From positions 3,310,001-3,374,000 of the forward strand of contig NZ_JASTLC010000001.1 in the NCBI RefSeq assembly GCF_030499575.1: a DNA stretch of 64,000 bases, written 5' to 3'. A program made the translations under genes and the position numbers. The stretch comes from Streptomyces sp. DG2A-72. Its GTDB lineage: Bacteria > Actinomycetota > Actinomycetes > Streptomycetales > Streptomycetaceae. The notes beneath the pieces were generated by a model. The model had not been told where the DNA came from. It did no database searches and was given only the letters and a program-made list of their open reading frames with translations. Of this stretch, positions 1 through 8,712 are shown piece after piece (position 1 is the first letter of the stretch; each line of letters starts with the position of its first letter).

Positions 1-65
1 CACGACGCTCCTCCTCCGGACGGGCCCAGCACTCGCGCCGCGCCACTCTTCAACGGTAAACGCAG

Positions 66-106
66 CGGGCAGGCCCGGAGTTCCAGAAAAACCCCGAACC
101 TGCCCG
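66..106 (-). terminator. Hairpin downstream of leuS
   Basis: An 8-bp inverted repeat (CGGGCAGG at 66-73, CCTGCCCG at 99-106) lies about 90 bases past the leuS stop. Its loop contains a T-run when read on the minus strand. It is a plausible leuS terminator. I see no gene in positions 1-195. Confidence 0.4.
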
Positions 107-195
107 TAGGGGACCACCCCTAGCCGGAGGCACAATCCCGGCTGGACACCCGCACCCGCACCGACGCGCGCCCGGCGCCCGCCCGGAAACGACGC

Positions 196-3072
196 CTACG
201 CGGGAACGATGTTCACCAGCTTCGGCGCCCGCACGATCACCTTCCGGATCCCGGCGCCGTCCAGCGCCGCGACGACCTTCTCGTCCGCCAGCGCGACCTT
301 CTCCAGCTCCTCCTCGGAGATGGCCGGCGAGACCTCCAGGCGTGCCTTGACCTTGCCCTTGACCTGGACCACGCAGGTCACGGTCTCGTCCACGACGTAC
401 GCGGGGTCGGCGACCGGGAAGTCCCGGTGCACCACCGAGTCCTCATGGCCCAGCTTGCGCCACAGCTCCTCGGCGATGTGCGGGGCCAGCGGCGCGACCA
501 GCAGCACCAGCGGCTCGGCGACCGACCGCGGCACCGCACCTCCGGCCTTGGTCAGGTGGTTGTTCAGCTCGGTGACCTTGGCGATGGCGGTGTTGAACCG
601 CATGCCCTCCAGGTCACCGCGCACCCCGTCGATGGCCTTGTGCAGGGCGCGCAGGGTGTCCTCGTCGGGGTCCACGTCGACGACGGTGACCTCACCGGTC
701 GCCTCGTCGACGACGTTGCGCCACAGCCGCTGCAGCAGCCGGAACTGGCCGACCACCGCGCGCGTGTCCCACGGCCGGGAGACGTCCAGCGGGCCCATCG
801 CCATCTCGTACAGGCGCAGGGTGTCGGCGCCGTACTCGGCGGCGATCTCGTCCGGAGTGACCGCGTTCTTCAGGGACTTGCCCATCTTGCCCAGCAGCCG
901 GGAGACCTTCTCGCCCTGGTAGTAGTACGCGCCGTCGCGCTCCTCCACCTCGGCGGCCGGCACCGCGATGCCACGGCTGTCACGGTAGACGTAGGCCTGG
1001 ATCATGCCCTGGTTGAACAGCTTGTGGAACGGCTCTGCCGACGACACATGCCCCAGGTCGTGCAGCACCTTGGACCAGAAGCGCGCGTACAGCAGGTGCA
1101 GTACGGCGTGCTCGGCGCCGCCCACGTACAGGTCGACACCGCCGTGCGGCTGCCCCTCGCGCGGGCCCATCCAGTACCGCTCGATCTCCGGGTCGACCAG
1201 CTTCTCGGAGTTGTGCGGGTCCAGGTAGCGCAGCTCGTACCAGCAGGAACCGGCCCAGTTGGGCATGGTGTTGGTCTCACGCCGGTAGGTGCGCGGACCG
1301 CGCCCGTCACCCAGGTCCAGGGTGACGTTCACCCACTCCTCGTTGCGCGACAGCGGCGTCTCGGGCTGGGTGTCGGCGTCGTCCGGGTCGAAGGTGCGCG
1401 GCGAGTAGTCCTCGACCTCCGGCAGCTCCAGCGGCAGCATCGACTCGGGCAGCGCGTGGGCGATGCCCTCCTCGTCGTAGACGATCGGGAAGGGCTCGCC
1501 CCAGTAGCGCTGGCGGCTGAACAGCCAGTCGCGCAGCCGGAAGTTGACCGTGCCCTCGCCGATGCCGGTGCGCTCCAGCCACTCGGTGATGCGCGCCTTG
1601 GCGTCGACAACACCCAGGCCGTCCAGGGAGACACCGTCACCGGTGGAGTTGACGATCTTCGCGTCGTACGACACGAAGGCCTCGTCCCACGCGGAGGTGT
1701 CCGTGCCACGGCCGTCCGTCGGCTCGACCACACAGTTGATCGGCAGCTCGAAGGCGCGCGCGAACTCGAAGTCACGGCCGTCGTGCGCCGGTACGGCCAT
1801 GATCGCGCCGGTGCCGTAGCCCATCAGCACGTAGTCGGCGATGAAGACGGGGATCTGCTCGCCGTTGACCGGGTTGGTCGCGTACGCGCCGATGAAGACG
1901 CCGGTCTTGTCCTTGGCCTCGGCCTGCCGCTCGACGTCGGACTTCGAGGCGGCCTGCGCGCGGTACGCGGCGACGGCCTCGGCCGGTGTCGCGTGGCCGC
2001 CGGTCCACACCTGGTGCGTGCCCTCGGGCCACTCCTGGGGCGTGAACTTCTCGACCAGCGGGTGCTCGGGGGCCAGCACCATGTAGGTCGCGCCGAACAG
2101 GGTGTCGGGGCGGGTGGTGAAGACCGTGATGCGCTCGCCGTCTACGGGGAAGTCGACGCGGGCGCCCTCGGAGCGGCCGATCCAGTTGCGCTGCTGCAGC
2201 TTGATGGCCTCGGGCCAGTCCAGCGCGTCCAGGTCGTCCAGCAGCCGGTCGGCGTAGGCGGTGATACGCATGTTCCACTGGCGCAGCTTGGCCTTGAAGA
2301 CGGGGAAGTTGCCGCGCTCGGAGCGGCCGTCGGCGGTGACCTCCTCGTTGGCCAGTACGGTGCCCAGGCCGGGGCACCAGTTGACCGGTGCGTCCGAGGC
2401 GTACGCCAGGCGGTACTCGCTCAGGACGTCGGCGCGCTCGACGGCGCTCAGCTCGTGCCAGGAGCGAGCGCCGGGCAGCGCGCGCTCACCGCTCTCGAAC
2501 TGGGCGACCAGGTCCGCGATCGGGCGGGCCCTGCGCACCTCGTCGTCGTACCAGGAGTTGAAGATCCGCAGGAAGATCCACTGGGTCCACTTGTAGTACG
2601 CCGGGTCGATCGTGGCGAACGACCGGCGCTTGTCGTGGCCCAGGCCCAGCCGGCGCAGCTGGATCTTCATGTTCTCGATGTTGGCCTCGGTGGACACCCG
2701 CGGGTGCGTGCCGGTCTGCACGGCGTACTGCTCGGCGGGCAGGCCGAAGGCGTCGAAGCCCAGGGTGTGCAGGACGTTGTGGCCGGTCATGCGCTGGAAC
2801 CGGGCGAAGACATCGGTGGCGATGTAGCCCAGGGGGTGACCGACGTGCAGGCCCGCACCGGAGGGGTACGGGAACATGTCCATGATGAACTTCTTGGGCT
2901 TGGCGGCCAGTTCGGGGTCGCCCGCCAGGTCGCCCTTGGGGTTCGGCGCCGCGTAGGTGCCGTCGGCGTCCCAGAAGTCCTGCCAGCGTGCCTCGATCTC
3001 CGCGGCCAGGGCCGCGGTGTAGCGGTGCGGCGCGGCCACCTCGGCGGCGGCAGCGGGGTTCGTCTCGCTCAT
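196..3072 (-). CDS. leuS: Leucyl-tRNA synthetase
   Basis: Class Ia aminoacyl-tRNA synthetase that charges tRNA-Leu in the cytoplasm. The 958-residue product has the HIGH-type motif within [15 protein letters not shown] near the N-terminus, a long CP1 editing region with [12 protein letters not shown], and the KMSKS-type loop as KMGKS followed by LKN. The anticodon-binding and C-terminal domains complete a normal-length enzyme. I use the ATG at 3072 ([11 protein letters not shown]), which has GAGG four bases upstream, rather than the longer reading to 3114, which would run back towards the attenuator. The gene stands alone on the minus strand. The upstream leader peptide and terminator (3130-3246) indicate control by charged tRNA-Leu. 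Identification is certain; the start is very likely. Confidence 0.98.
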   Translation of the reverse strand: MSETNPAAAAEVAAPHRYTAALAAEIEARWQDFWDADGTYAAPNPKGDLAGDPELAAKPKKFIMDMFPYPSGAGLHVGHPLGYIATDVFARFQRMTGHNVLHTLGFDAFGLPAEQYAVQTGTHPRVSTEANIENMKIQLRRLGLGHDKRRSFATIDPAYYKWTQWIFLRIFNSWYDDEVRRARPIADLVAQFESGERALPGARSWHELSAVERADVLSEYRLAYASDAPVNWCPGLGTVLANEEVTADGRSERGNFPVFKAKLRQWNMRITAYADRLLDDLDALDWPEAIKLQQRNWIGRSEGARVDFPVDGERITVFTTRPDTLFGATYMVLAPEHPLVEKFTPQEWPEGTHQVWTGGHATPAEAVAAYRAQAASKSDVERQAEAKDKTGVFIGAYATNPVNGEQIPVFIADYVLMGYGTGAIMAVPAHDGRDFEFARAFELPINCVVEPTDGRGTDTSAWDEAFVSYDAKIVNSTGDGVSLDGLGVVDAKARITEWLERTGIGEGTVNFRLRDWLFSRQRYWGEPFPIVYDEEGIAHALPESMLPLELPEVEDYSPRTFDPDDADTQPETPLSRNEEWVNVTLDLGDGRGPRTYRRETNTMPNWAGSCWYELRYLDPHNSEKLVDPEIERYWMGPREGQPHGGVDLYVGGAEHAVLHLLYARFWSKVLHDLGHVSSAEPFHKLFNQGMIQAYVYRDSRGIAVPAAEVEERDGAYYYQGEKVSRLLGKMGKSLKNAVTPDEIAAEYGADTLRLYEMAMGPLDVSRPWDTRAVVGQFRLLQRLWRNVVDEATGEVTVVDVDPDEDTLRALHKAIDGVRGDLEGMRFNTAIAKVTELNNHLTKAGGAVPRSVAEPLVLLVAPLAPHIAEELWRKLGHEDSVVHRDFPVADPAYVVDETVTCVVQVKGKVKARLEVSPAISEEELEKVALADEKVVAALDGAGIRKVIVRAPKLVNIVPA

Positions 3073-3129
3073 GATCCTCAAAGCTCCATCGATCGTCTCT
3101 GCCAGCGGCGACATCCAAGAAACGAAAAA

Positions 3130-3149
3130 TCCCCTCGCACAGGAGGGGA
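3130..3149 (-). terminator. leuS attenuator terminator
   Basis: On the minus strand a 7-bp GC-rich stem (TCCCCTC/GAGGGGA, loop CTGTGC) is followed directly by a T-rich run (ATTTTTCG, then TTTC) at 3120-3130. It sits about 50 bases after the leader peptide stop and about 60 bases before the leuS start. An upstream stem (CGACCAC pairing with GTGGTCG, 3164-3188) between leader and terminator could form the competing structure. The arrangement is that of a transcription attenuator. Confidence 0.7.
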
Positions 3150-3195
3150 CGCCGCGCCGATTCCGACCACCAGGTCTCGCCGTGGTCGGGAGTGA

Positions 3196-3234
3196 TCAGC
3201 GCGGCTCGCTAAGCAGAAGGCGTACGGCACGCAT
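3196..3234 (-). CDS. Leucine leader peptide of the leuS attenuator
   Basis: A 12-codon open reading frame, MRAVRLLLSEPR, starts with ATG at 3234 and ends with TGA at 3196. Residues 6-8 are three consecutive leucines encoded CTT-CTG-CTT. CTT is rare in this GC-rich genome, so ribosome stalling here would be sensitive to scarce charged tRNA-Leu. The frame is followed by a potential competing stem and a terminator with a T-run, then leuS. The position, leucine run and terminator together indicate a regulatory peptide, not a functional protein. A TACCCT box ends six bases before the ATG, so the leader may be translated from a leaderless transcript. Confidence 0.75.
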   Translation of the reverse strand: MRAVRLLLSEPR

Positions 3235-3240
3235 GGCGTC

Positions 3241-3246
3241 AGGGTA
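3241..3246 (-). promoter_or_regulatory. Possible -10 box of the leuS leader transcript
   Basis: Minus-strand TACCCT matches the TAnnnT pattern. Its spacing places the start of transcription at or next to the leader peptide ATG (3234). I see no convincing -35 hexamer, so this is tentative. Positions 3247-3434 hold nothing else that I recognise. Confidence 0.35.
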
Positions 3247-3494
3247 CCGCAGCCGCCGAGGAGGCCGCGACGGGCTTCCATGGGGCACACTGACGCCTCA
3301 CAGCCGCTTGTGAAGATTCCGAAAAGCTGAACAACGTTCAATTATTACCCGGCGTAACAGTCGCTAATGGACAACACAGGCCCCGCTTGGCCCGTAGATA
3401 ACGACGCAATAACTCAAACGGCGTACCGGTCAGTTTGACTGGACTTAGAGTGCGGCAGCGGGACCGCTTTCCCGAACTGCTCGGAGTTGCCCCC

Positions 3495-4811
3495 ATGAAC
3501 CCTCGTCGTAGTAACAGCTCGCTCCCCCAGACAGGCCGGTCGGCCTACGGGGTGGTGTCGGCTGTCTTTCTGCTGGCCATACCCCTCGTCGTGGTGTACG
3601 GGGGCTTCTGGCTCCAGGACCTCCTCAACTTCGCGGCGGGCGTGGTGTCGCTCGTCCTGCTCACCTGCTCCGTGATCTGGGGCCTCGTCGCCCAGGACCG
3701 GATGATCCTCAACACCAGGCAGCGGATCATCGCGCAGGGCATCCACCGGGTGACCGCCGTGGGCTCGATCGCGTTCCTGCTGCTGCACATCGGAGTCAAG
3801 CTGGCGCTCGACCACGTCGGCTGGATCGCCGTGTTCATCCCCTTCGGCCTGGTGTTCGCCGGCGGCGACGAAATCCCGGGCAGCGCCGCCCTCATCGGCC
3901 TCGGCACACTGGCCGGCCAGCTCATGATCTTCGTGGGGATCACCGGCGCGCTGCGCAACCAGTTCGCGTCCCCGGCACCGATCGCCGCCCGCTGGCGGGC
4001 GATGCACATGTTGGCCTATCCGGCCTGGTGCGCCGGACTGCTGCACGGCCTGTACTCGGGACGCCCGGTGCAGAGCCCGGTCTTCACCGTCATGTACGCG
4101 CTCTGCGTGCTCGGCGTCATGGCGGCCCTCGCTCTGCGCGCGGCACCGCGCCCGTTCAAGCGCCAGGTCATGGACAAGGCCGCCGCGATCATCGGCACCG
4201 AGGAGAAGCCGGGCCGCGAGAACCTGGAGGAGAGCCGCGCCCGGGTCGCGGGCGGCGCCACCCTGCCCGGCTACGAGCGGGCCGACGCGACGGGCCCCCA
4301 GCCGCGTATGACACCCGGTATGGCACCCCGTACGGCGCCGCTGTACGAGCAGCCCGCCCCGGAGCCCGTGAACGGCTTCGCGGCCGCCTACCGCGCCGTC
4401 ACGCCCCCGCGCCCCCAGCAGCCGTACGCGGCCGACCAGACCGCCCGCATGGAGCTGCCGCTGGACATGCAGGCCACGGAGGCGATCCCGCGCGTCGACA
4501 GCGGCGGCAGCACCTCGGGCAGCTGGCCGATCCCGTCACCGCCGCCCGTCGGCGAGGCGCCCCCATCGGCGTACGACCCGCTCACCGACACGGGATACAA
4601 CATCCCGGCCTACGACAATTCGGGCACCGGCGGGTACGGCCAGAGTGATGTGTACGACACCGGTGAGACGAACACCCTCTACGGCACGTACAACCCCGAT
4701 GACACGTACAACAGCGGTCCCGCCAATGAACCAACGCCCGGCGATTCGTACGACTTCGACTCACCGGGTCCGGGCGAACCTTGGAACACGCCTTCCGGAG
4801 GCTATAGGTGA
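3495..4811 (+). CDS. Bis-heme ferric-reductase-like membrane protein
   Basis: A 438-residue protein with about seven hydrophobic helices in residues 15-215 and a Pro/Gly/Tyr-rich, probably disordered cytoplasmic tail (about 225-438). Four histidines, H84, H98, H171 and H184, are spaced 14 and 13 apart in two helices. This is the spacing of the heme ligands in the ferric reductase/NADPH oxidase membrane domain, so I infer a transmembrane b-type heme protein. No flavin or NAD domain is fused. Those functions are probably supplied by the next gene, which overlaps by four bases (GTGA). I chose the ATG at 3495, which has GGAG ten bases upstream, over a TTG at 3435. The electron acceptor is unknown. 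Confidence 0.75.
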   Translation: MNPRRSNSSLPQTGRSAYGVVSAVFLLAIPLVVVYGGFWLQDLLNFAAGVVSLVLLTCSVIWGLVAQDRMILNTRQRIIAQGIHRVTAVGSIAFLLLHIGVKLALDHVGWIAVFIPFGLVFAGGDEIPGSAALIGLGTLAGQLMIFVGITGALRNQFASPAPIAARWRAMHMLAYPAWCAGLLHGLYSGRPVQSPVFTVMYALCVLGVMAALALRAAPRPFKRQVMDKAAAIIGTEEKPGRENLEESRARVAGGATLPGYERADATGPQPRMTPGMAPRTAPLYEQPAPEPVNGFAAAYRAVTPPRPQQPYAADQTARMELPLDMQATEAIPRVDSGGSTSGSWPIPSPPPVGEAPPSAYDPLTDTGYNIPAYDNSGTGGYGQSDVYDTGETNTLYGTYNPDDTYNSGPANEPTPGDSYDFDSPGPGEPWNTPSGGYR

Positions 4812-6421
4812 ACGAGGCCCTGCCCGACGTACCCGAAGTCCGCGTGGTCGGCCTTCCGCAGCTCACGTCTGGCTTCGACCTTGTCGAAAGACTCGATCTG
4901 CCCATGCACCTGAAGGTGCACGGGCCGCTTGAACCCATGGGCGGCGAGCAACTCGCCAAGCTCGCCGAGAACATCAGCCTGAAGGGCCGCGGCGGCGCGG
5001 GCTTCCCCTTCCACAAGAAGCTGCGCTCGGTCGCCGAGGCGGCGATCAAGCGCGGTGTGCGGCCGGTCGTCGTCGTCAACGGAAGCGAGGACGAACCGGC
5101 CTGCCGCAAGGACACGGTGCTCATCAACCGTGCCCCGCATCTGATCCTGGACGGCGCCCTGTTGTGCGCCGAGGCCCTGGGTGCCCGCACGCTCGTGGTG
5201 GGGGTCACCCGGGAGTCCACCCAGCGCTCCATGGAAGCCGCACTCGCCGAACGCGGCCTGAGCAACGGCCGTAGGTCGGCGCTCCGCGCGCGCGTGCAGC
5301 GCAATCCCGTACGGATGGTCACCGGAGCGGCAGCGTCGCTGATCCGATCCATCGACGGCGGACCGGCGATCCCGCCCGGCCGCAAGATCAGCGCCTCCCA
5401 GAGCGGCGTCGGCGGCGCGCCCACCCTGCTGTCCAACGCCGAGACGTTCGCCCAACTCGCCATCGCCGCCCGCATCGGCCCGGAGCGCTACGGCAACACC
5501 GGCCTGTACGACGAGCCAGGCACCGTCATGCTCACGGTCTCCGGCGCGGTCGCCCGCCCCATGGTGATCGAGGTCCCCACCGGAGTGCCGTTGCGTTACG
5601 TCCTGCAGCTCGCCGGCGCCCCGCCGGTCCCGCAGGGCGTGCTGACCGGCGGCTACCACGGCAAGTGGATCGACGCCGCGACGGTCAACGAGGCGATCGT
5701 CTCCCGCAACTCGCTGGACGCGGTGGGCGGTTCGCTCGGCGCCGGCGCGATTCTGCCGATCAGCCAGGAGACCTGCCCGCTGGGCGAGTCGCTGCGCGTG
5801 GCCCAGTGGCTGGCCGAGGAGAGCGCGGGACAGTGCGGTCCCTGCTACCTCGGTCTGCCGGCCGCGGCGCGCGGCATGGAGGACATCCTCAACGGCGGCG
5901 GTCCGGCCGCCCTGGAGGCCCTCAAGCAGGTCGCCAAGAACGTGAAGCGGCGCGGCGCGTGCTCCCACCCCGACGGCTCCGCGATGTTCCTCGAGTCGAC
6001 CGTCAAGGCCTTCACCGACGACCTCGCGGCGCACGTCCTCGGAAACGGCTGCGGAAGGCCCGTGGAGGGCGTTCTGCCGCTCTTCGAGGGCGGCAGGACC
6101 CCGACGGGCCTCCCGGGCGGCGGCGAGTACGAGGAGAACGGCCCCAGCCGCCAGAAGATCTACGTCGACTGGACGCTCTGCCGCGGCCACGGCCTGTGCG
6201 CGGACATCCTCCCGGAGGTCTTCGAACTGGGCGCGGACGGCTTCCCGACCGTCGCGCAGGCACAGGTGCCGCGCTACGCGGAGGCCAAGGCGGTGCGTGC
6301 GGTGCGCCGTTGCCCCGCCCTCGCCCTGCGCATCGAGGAAGAGACCCAGCGCGACAAGGCGCCGGCCCGCAACCTCCCGGTCCTGTCCCAGGGCCGCGGA
6401 CGCCGCGCGCTGGGCCGCTGA
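4808..6421 (+). CDS. NuoF-like NADH/FMN flavoprotein with C-terminal ferredoxin domain
   Basis: A 537-residue protein homologous to the 51-kDa NADH-binding subunit of complex I. The glycine-rich GRGGAGFPF motif (about residue 61) and NGSEDEPACRKD (about 90-101) form the FMN/NADH region. CGPC (about 343-346) and RGAC (about 383) fit the iron-sulfur site. The last 90 residues carry CRGHGLC and RRCPALAL, the pattern of a small 3Fe-4S-type ferredoxin. It is not in a nuo operon. The GTG start overlaps the stop of the bis-heme protein, so I infer that it feeds electrons from NAD(P)H to that partner. The family call is firm; the pathway is inferred. Confidence 0.85.
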   Translation: MNEALPDVPEVRVVGLPQLTSGFDLVERLDLPMHLKVHGPLEPMGGEQLAKLAENISLKGRGGAGFPFHKKLRSVAEAAIKRGVRPVVVVNGSEDEPACRKDTVLINRAPHLILDGALLCAEALGARTLVVGVTRESTQRSMEAALAERGLSNGRRSALRARVQRNPVRMVTGAAASLIRSIDGGPAIPPGRKISASQSGVGGAPTLLSNAETFAQLAIAARIGPERYGNTGLYDEPGTVMLTVSGAVARPMVIEVPTGVPLRYVLQLAGAPPVPQGVLTGGYHGKWIDAATVNEAIVSRNSLDAVGGSLGAGAILPISQETCPLGESLRVAQWLAEESAGQCGPCYLGLPAAARGMEDILNGGGPAALEALKQVAKNVKRRGACSHPDGSAMFLESTVKAFTDDLAAHVLGNGCGRPVEGVLPLFEGGRTPTGLPGGGEYEENGPSRQKIYVDWTLCRGHGLCADILPEVFELGADGFPTVAQAQVPRYAEAKAVRAVRRCPALALRIEEETQRDKAPARNLPVLSQGRGRRALGR

Positions 6422-6440
6422 GCACGACAGATACGACGAA

Positions 6441-6468
6441 GGCGGGCCATCCGATCGGATGGCCCGCC
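6441..6468. terminator. Bidirectional terminator
   Basis: A perfect 12-bp stem (GGCGGGCCATCC, loop GATC, complement) lies between the end of the NuoF-like gene on the plus strand and the end of the tRNA-Ala gene on the minus strand. It can serve both. Confidence 0.8.
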
Positions 6469-6479
6469 CTCAATTTCTG

Positions 6480-6552
6480 TGGAGCTAAGGAGAATTGAAC
6501 TCCTGACCTCCTGCATGCCATGCAGGCGCTCTACCAACTGAGCTATAGCCCC
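6480..6552 (-). tRNA. tRNA-Ala (GGC), copy 1
   Basis: The minus strand folds into a complete 73-nt cloverleaf. It has acceptor GGGGCTA/TAGCTCC, a D-arm, anticodon stem CCTGC/GCAGG with loop ATGGCAT (anticodon GGC, reading GCC) and a T-arm with TTCAATT. The CCA end is not encoded. It is identical to the gene at 7321-7393. Confidence 0.97.
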
Positions 6553-6665
6553 GCGTTGCCCTGCCGGTTTCCCCCGGCGGCGACGCCAACATTACACGGT
6601 CCACCGGGGGGAACACCAAATCGTTTCCGTCGGCCCAGAGGTCCGCCACGGCAGGGGCGACGGCG

Positions 6666-6899
6666 TCAAGCCGTGACGAACGAATAGAACCGCTTGAGTG
6701 TGCAGTGCTCCTCCAGGAGCCGACCGTAGATCGGCTCGCCCTCCAGTTCACGGTACGTCTCGATGGGGTCGCCCTTTATGATCAGCGCCCTCGCGCATTC
6801 CTCGCACCAGTACTGGTAGTCGGGGTTGACCGGCTCCATGTCGCGGACGATCGGCGTCCCGCTGCCGCACCAGTCGCACTTTCGCCTGTGTGCACCCAT
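6666..6899 (-). CDS. Small conserved protein with two CxxC pairs
   Basis: A 77-residue protein with CDWC near the N-terminus and CEEC at about residues 33-36, a likely zinc ribbon. I do not recognise a named family or a function. The ATG at 6899 has GGAG eight bases upstream, and that box lies within the end of the preceding gene (stop at 6903-6905), so the two are co-translated. Both sit between two tRNA-Ala genes on the same strand. Confidence 0.75.
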   Translation of the reverse strand: MGAHRRKCDWCGSGTPIVRDMEPVNPDYQYWCEECARALIIKGDPIETYRELEGEPIYGRLLEEHCTLKRFYSFVTA

Positions 6900-6902
6900 C
6901 GA

Positions 6903-7076
6903 TCAGCTCCAGCTGTGGCCGCAGGCCGTGCACACGTAGGAAATTCCGCCGTTGTCGCCGAGGACCTGAGCGACATGGAGGGAACCGCAGGAAGGGCAGC
7001 TGAGCCGGGTCACCGTGTCCCGTGTCATCGCTGCGTCGAGGTGGTCACCGACCGCCTCACGGATGCTCGCAGGCAT
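6903..7076 (-). CDS. Small zinc-ribbon protein
   Basis: A 57-residue protein with CPSC and CTAC pairs about 20 residues apart, a classical zinc ribbon; the C-terminus is GHSWS. The function is unknown. I prefer the ATG at 7076, preceded by GGGAGG at a normal distance, over a longer reading to 7130. It forms a pair with the next small gene. Zinc ribbons of this type occur in nucleic-acid-binding proteins, but nothing here shows the target. Confidence 0.75.
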   Translation of the reverse strand: MPASIREAVGDHLDAAMTRDTVTRLSCPSCGSLHVAQVLGDNGGISYVCTACGHSWS

Positions 7077-7282
7077 CACTGGCTCCCTCCCGTCGGGCCG
7101 CGCCCCCTTCCGGCCGTTTGATTCTGCCACGGCCGGACCGATACGGTCAGCGACGCCTCAGTACCAGTCCGGACACGGCATTCGCCGCGACCGTCCCGGC
7201 CAGCGCGAACCTGCACGCCGGCGGCGTCTCCGTAGAGGTATACGCCTCCGGGGCCCAACTCACTCAAGCCGGTGCGAACAAA

Positions 7283-7313
7283 AAGATCCCGTCCCCGAGG
7301 GGGACGGGATCTT
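7283..7313 (-). terminator. Terminator of tRNA-Ala copy 2
   Basis: A 13-bp stem (AAGATCCCGTCCC and its complement) is followed on the minus strand by TTTTTGTT. It lies eight bases past the end of the tRNA at 7321-7393. Positions 7077-7282 hold nothing else that I recognise. Confidence 0.8.
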
Positions 7314-7320
7314 CGTCCTG

Positions 7321-7393
7321 TGGAGCTAAGGAGAATTGAACTCCTGACCTCCTGCATGCCATGCAGGCGCTCTACCAACTGAGCTATAGCCCC
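7321..7393 (-). tRNA. tRNA-Ala (GGC), copy 2
   Basis: Identical in all 73 bases to the copy at 6480-6552: anticodon GGC, full cloverleaf, no encoded CCA. The two genes are direct repeats about 840 bp apart. Confidence 0.97.
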
Positions 7394-7487
7394 TGGTGTT
7401 GCCCCAGCTGAGCGGGGCGAACAAGAAGAACTTTAGCCTGCGACCTGCCGGAAAGTGAAATCCGGGTCACGAGCCCTGGAGCAGGGC

Positions 7488-8150
7488 TCAGTCGTCGTCG
7501 CCGAGCACCGGCTCCGGCAGCGTCCCGGCGTTGTGCTCGAGCAGCCGCCAGCCGCGGGCGCCCTCGCCGAGGACGGACCAGCAGCAGTTGGACAGACCGC
7601 CGAGGCTCTCCCAGTGGTGGGCCCCCAGGCCGAGGAGACGTCCTATGGTGGTGCGGATCGTGCCGCCGTGGCTGACCACCACGAGCGTGCCGTCGTCGGG
7701 CAGTTTCTCGGCGTGCCGGAGCACGACGGGGGCGGCGCGGTCGGCGACCTCCGTCTCCAGTTCGCCGCCGCCGCGGCGGACCGGCTCACCGCGCTTCCAC
7801 GCGGCGTACTCCTCGCCGTGCCGGGCGATGATCTCCTCGTGCGTCAGCCCCTGCCAGACGCCCGCGTAGGTCTCGCGCAGCCCCTCGTCGTGGGTCACGT
7901 CCAGGCCGGTGAGCACGGAGAGCTCGGCGGCCGTGTGGGCGGCCCGCTTCAGGTCCGAGGCGACGATCGCGTCGGGCTGCAGGGAGGCCAGCAGCCGGGC
8001 GGCGCGGCGGGCCTGGGCGAGGCCTGCCTCGGTCAGGGCGACGTCCGTGGTGCCCTGAAAACGGCGCTCCACGTTCCACGCGGTCTGGCCGTGCCGCCAC
8101 AGGATGACGCGGCGGCCCCGGCCCGGCCTCGCGCCGGCGGGGGCGCTCAC
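7488..8150 (-). CDS. Histidine phosphatase family protein (phosphoglycerate-mutase-like)
   Basis: A 220-residue member of the histidine phosphatase superfamily. The catalytic motif RHGQT is near residue 19, followed by TDVALTEAGLAQARRAA, typical of phosphatases such as CobC, GpgP and PhoE rather than glycolytic mutases. SHGGT near residue 160 supplies the second catalytic histidine. The substrate cannot be read from sequence. The GTG start overlaps the rsfS stop by four bases (GTGA), so the two are translationally coupled. Confidence 0.9.
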   Translation of the reverse strand: MSAPAGARPGRGRRVILWRHGQTAWNVERRFQGTTDVALTEAGLAQARRAARLLASLQPDAIVASDLKRAAHTAAELSVLTGLDVTHDEGLRETYAGVWQGLTHEEIIARHGEEYAAWKRGEPVRRGGGELETEVADRAAPVVLRHAEKLPDDGTLVVVSHGGTIRTTIGRLLGLGAHHWESLGGLSNCCWSVLGEGARGWRLLEHNAGTLPEPVLGDDD

Positions 8151-8590
8151 CGCAGCCCTCCGAACTCGGCGGCGTCCTCCTCGGCCTGCAGCTTGGCGTG
8201 CTCGGCGGCCTTGCCCCGGGTGGCCTTGGCGTCGGCGGGCAGCTCGAGCTCGGGGCAGTCCTTCCAGAGCCGCTCCAGAGCGTAGAAGACCCGCTCCTCG
8301 CTGTGCTGGACGTGGACGACGATGTCGACATAGTCGAGCAGCACCCAGCGAGCCTCGCGGTCGCCCTCCCGGCGCACCGGCTTGACGCCGAGTTCCTTCT
8401 GCAGGCGCTCCTCGATCTCGTCGACGATCGACTTGACCTGACGGTCGTTGGGCGCGGAGGCCAGCAGGAAGGCGTCCGTGATCGACAGCACATCGCTGAC
8501 GTCGTAGGCGATGATGTCGTGGGCGAGCTTGTCTGCGGCCGCCTGCGCGGCGGTGTTGATGAGCTCGGTGGAGCGGTCAGTCGCGGTCAC
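8147..8590 (-). CDS. rsfS: Ribosome silencing factor
   Basis: A 147-residue RsfS/Iojap-family protein that binds L14 on the 50S subunit and blocks subunit joining during starvation. The conserved core is visible: DIIAYDVSDVLSITDAF, ASAPNDRQVKSIVDEIE and WVLLDYVDIVVHV. The C-terminus has a short acidic extension. In Streptomyces it normally lies between nadD and a phosphatase gene, as here. Confidence 0.95.
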   Translation of the reverse strand: MTATDRSTELINTAAQAAADKLAHDIIAYDVSDVLSITDAFLLASAPNDRQVKSIVDEIEERLQKELGVKPVRREGDREARWVLLDYVDIVVHVQHSEERVFYALERLWKDCPELELPADAKATRGKAAEHAKLQAEEDAAEFGGLR

Positions 8591-8664
8591 TACGTGGCTT
8601 TCGGTCGGCGGTCACTTGACATCAAGGGTCTCACGACCGCCGACGGCACCCCACGTGATTAAGG

Positions 8665-8704
8665 GATCACTCCCGATCACTCCTGATCGCTCCTGATCGC
8701 TCGC
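8665..8704. repeat. Four 10-bp tandem repeats
   Basis: Four consecutive units of GATC(A/G)CTCC(C/T) fill the junction between the LCP gene stop (8713) and the rsfS start (8590). The last unit ends GC. They are non-coding. The role is unknown. Confidence 0.7.
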
Positions 8705-8712
8705 TGCGGAGC

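Noticed and set aside
427..3195. A 922-codon plus-strand reading frame opposite leuS
   Set aside because: It is the antisense shadow of a certain gene in GC-rich DNA; no motif or ribosome-binding site.
3122..3250. T-box riboswitch for leuS
   Set aside because: No T-box consensus or specifier loop seen; the leader peptide with a Leu run explains the terminator better.
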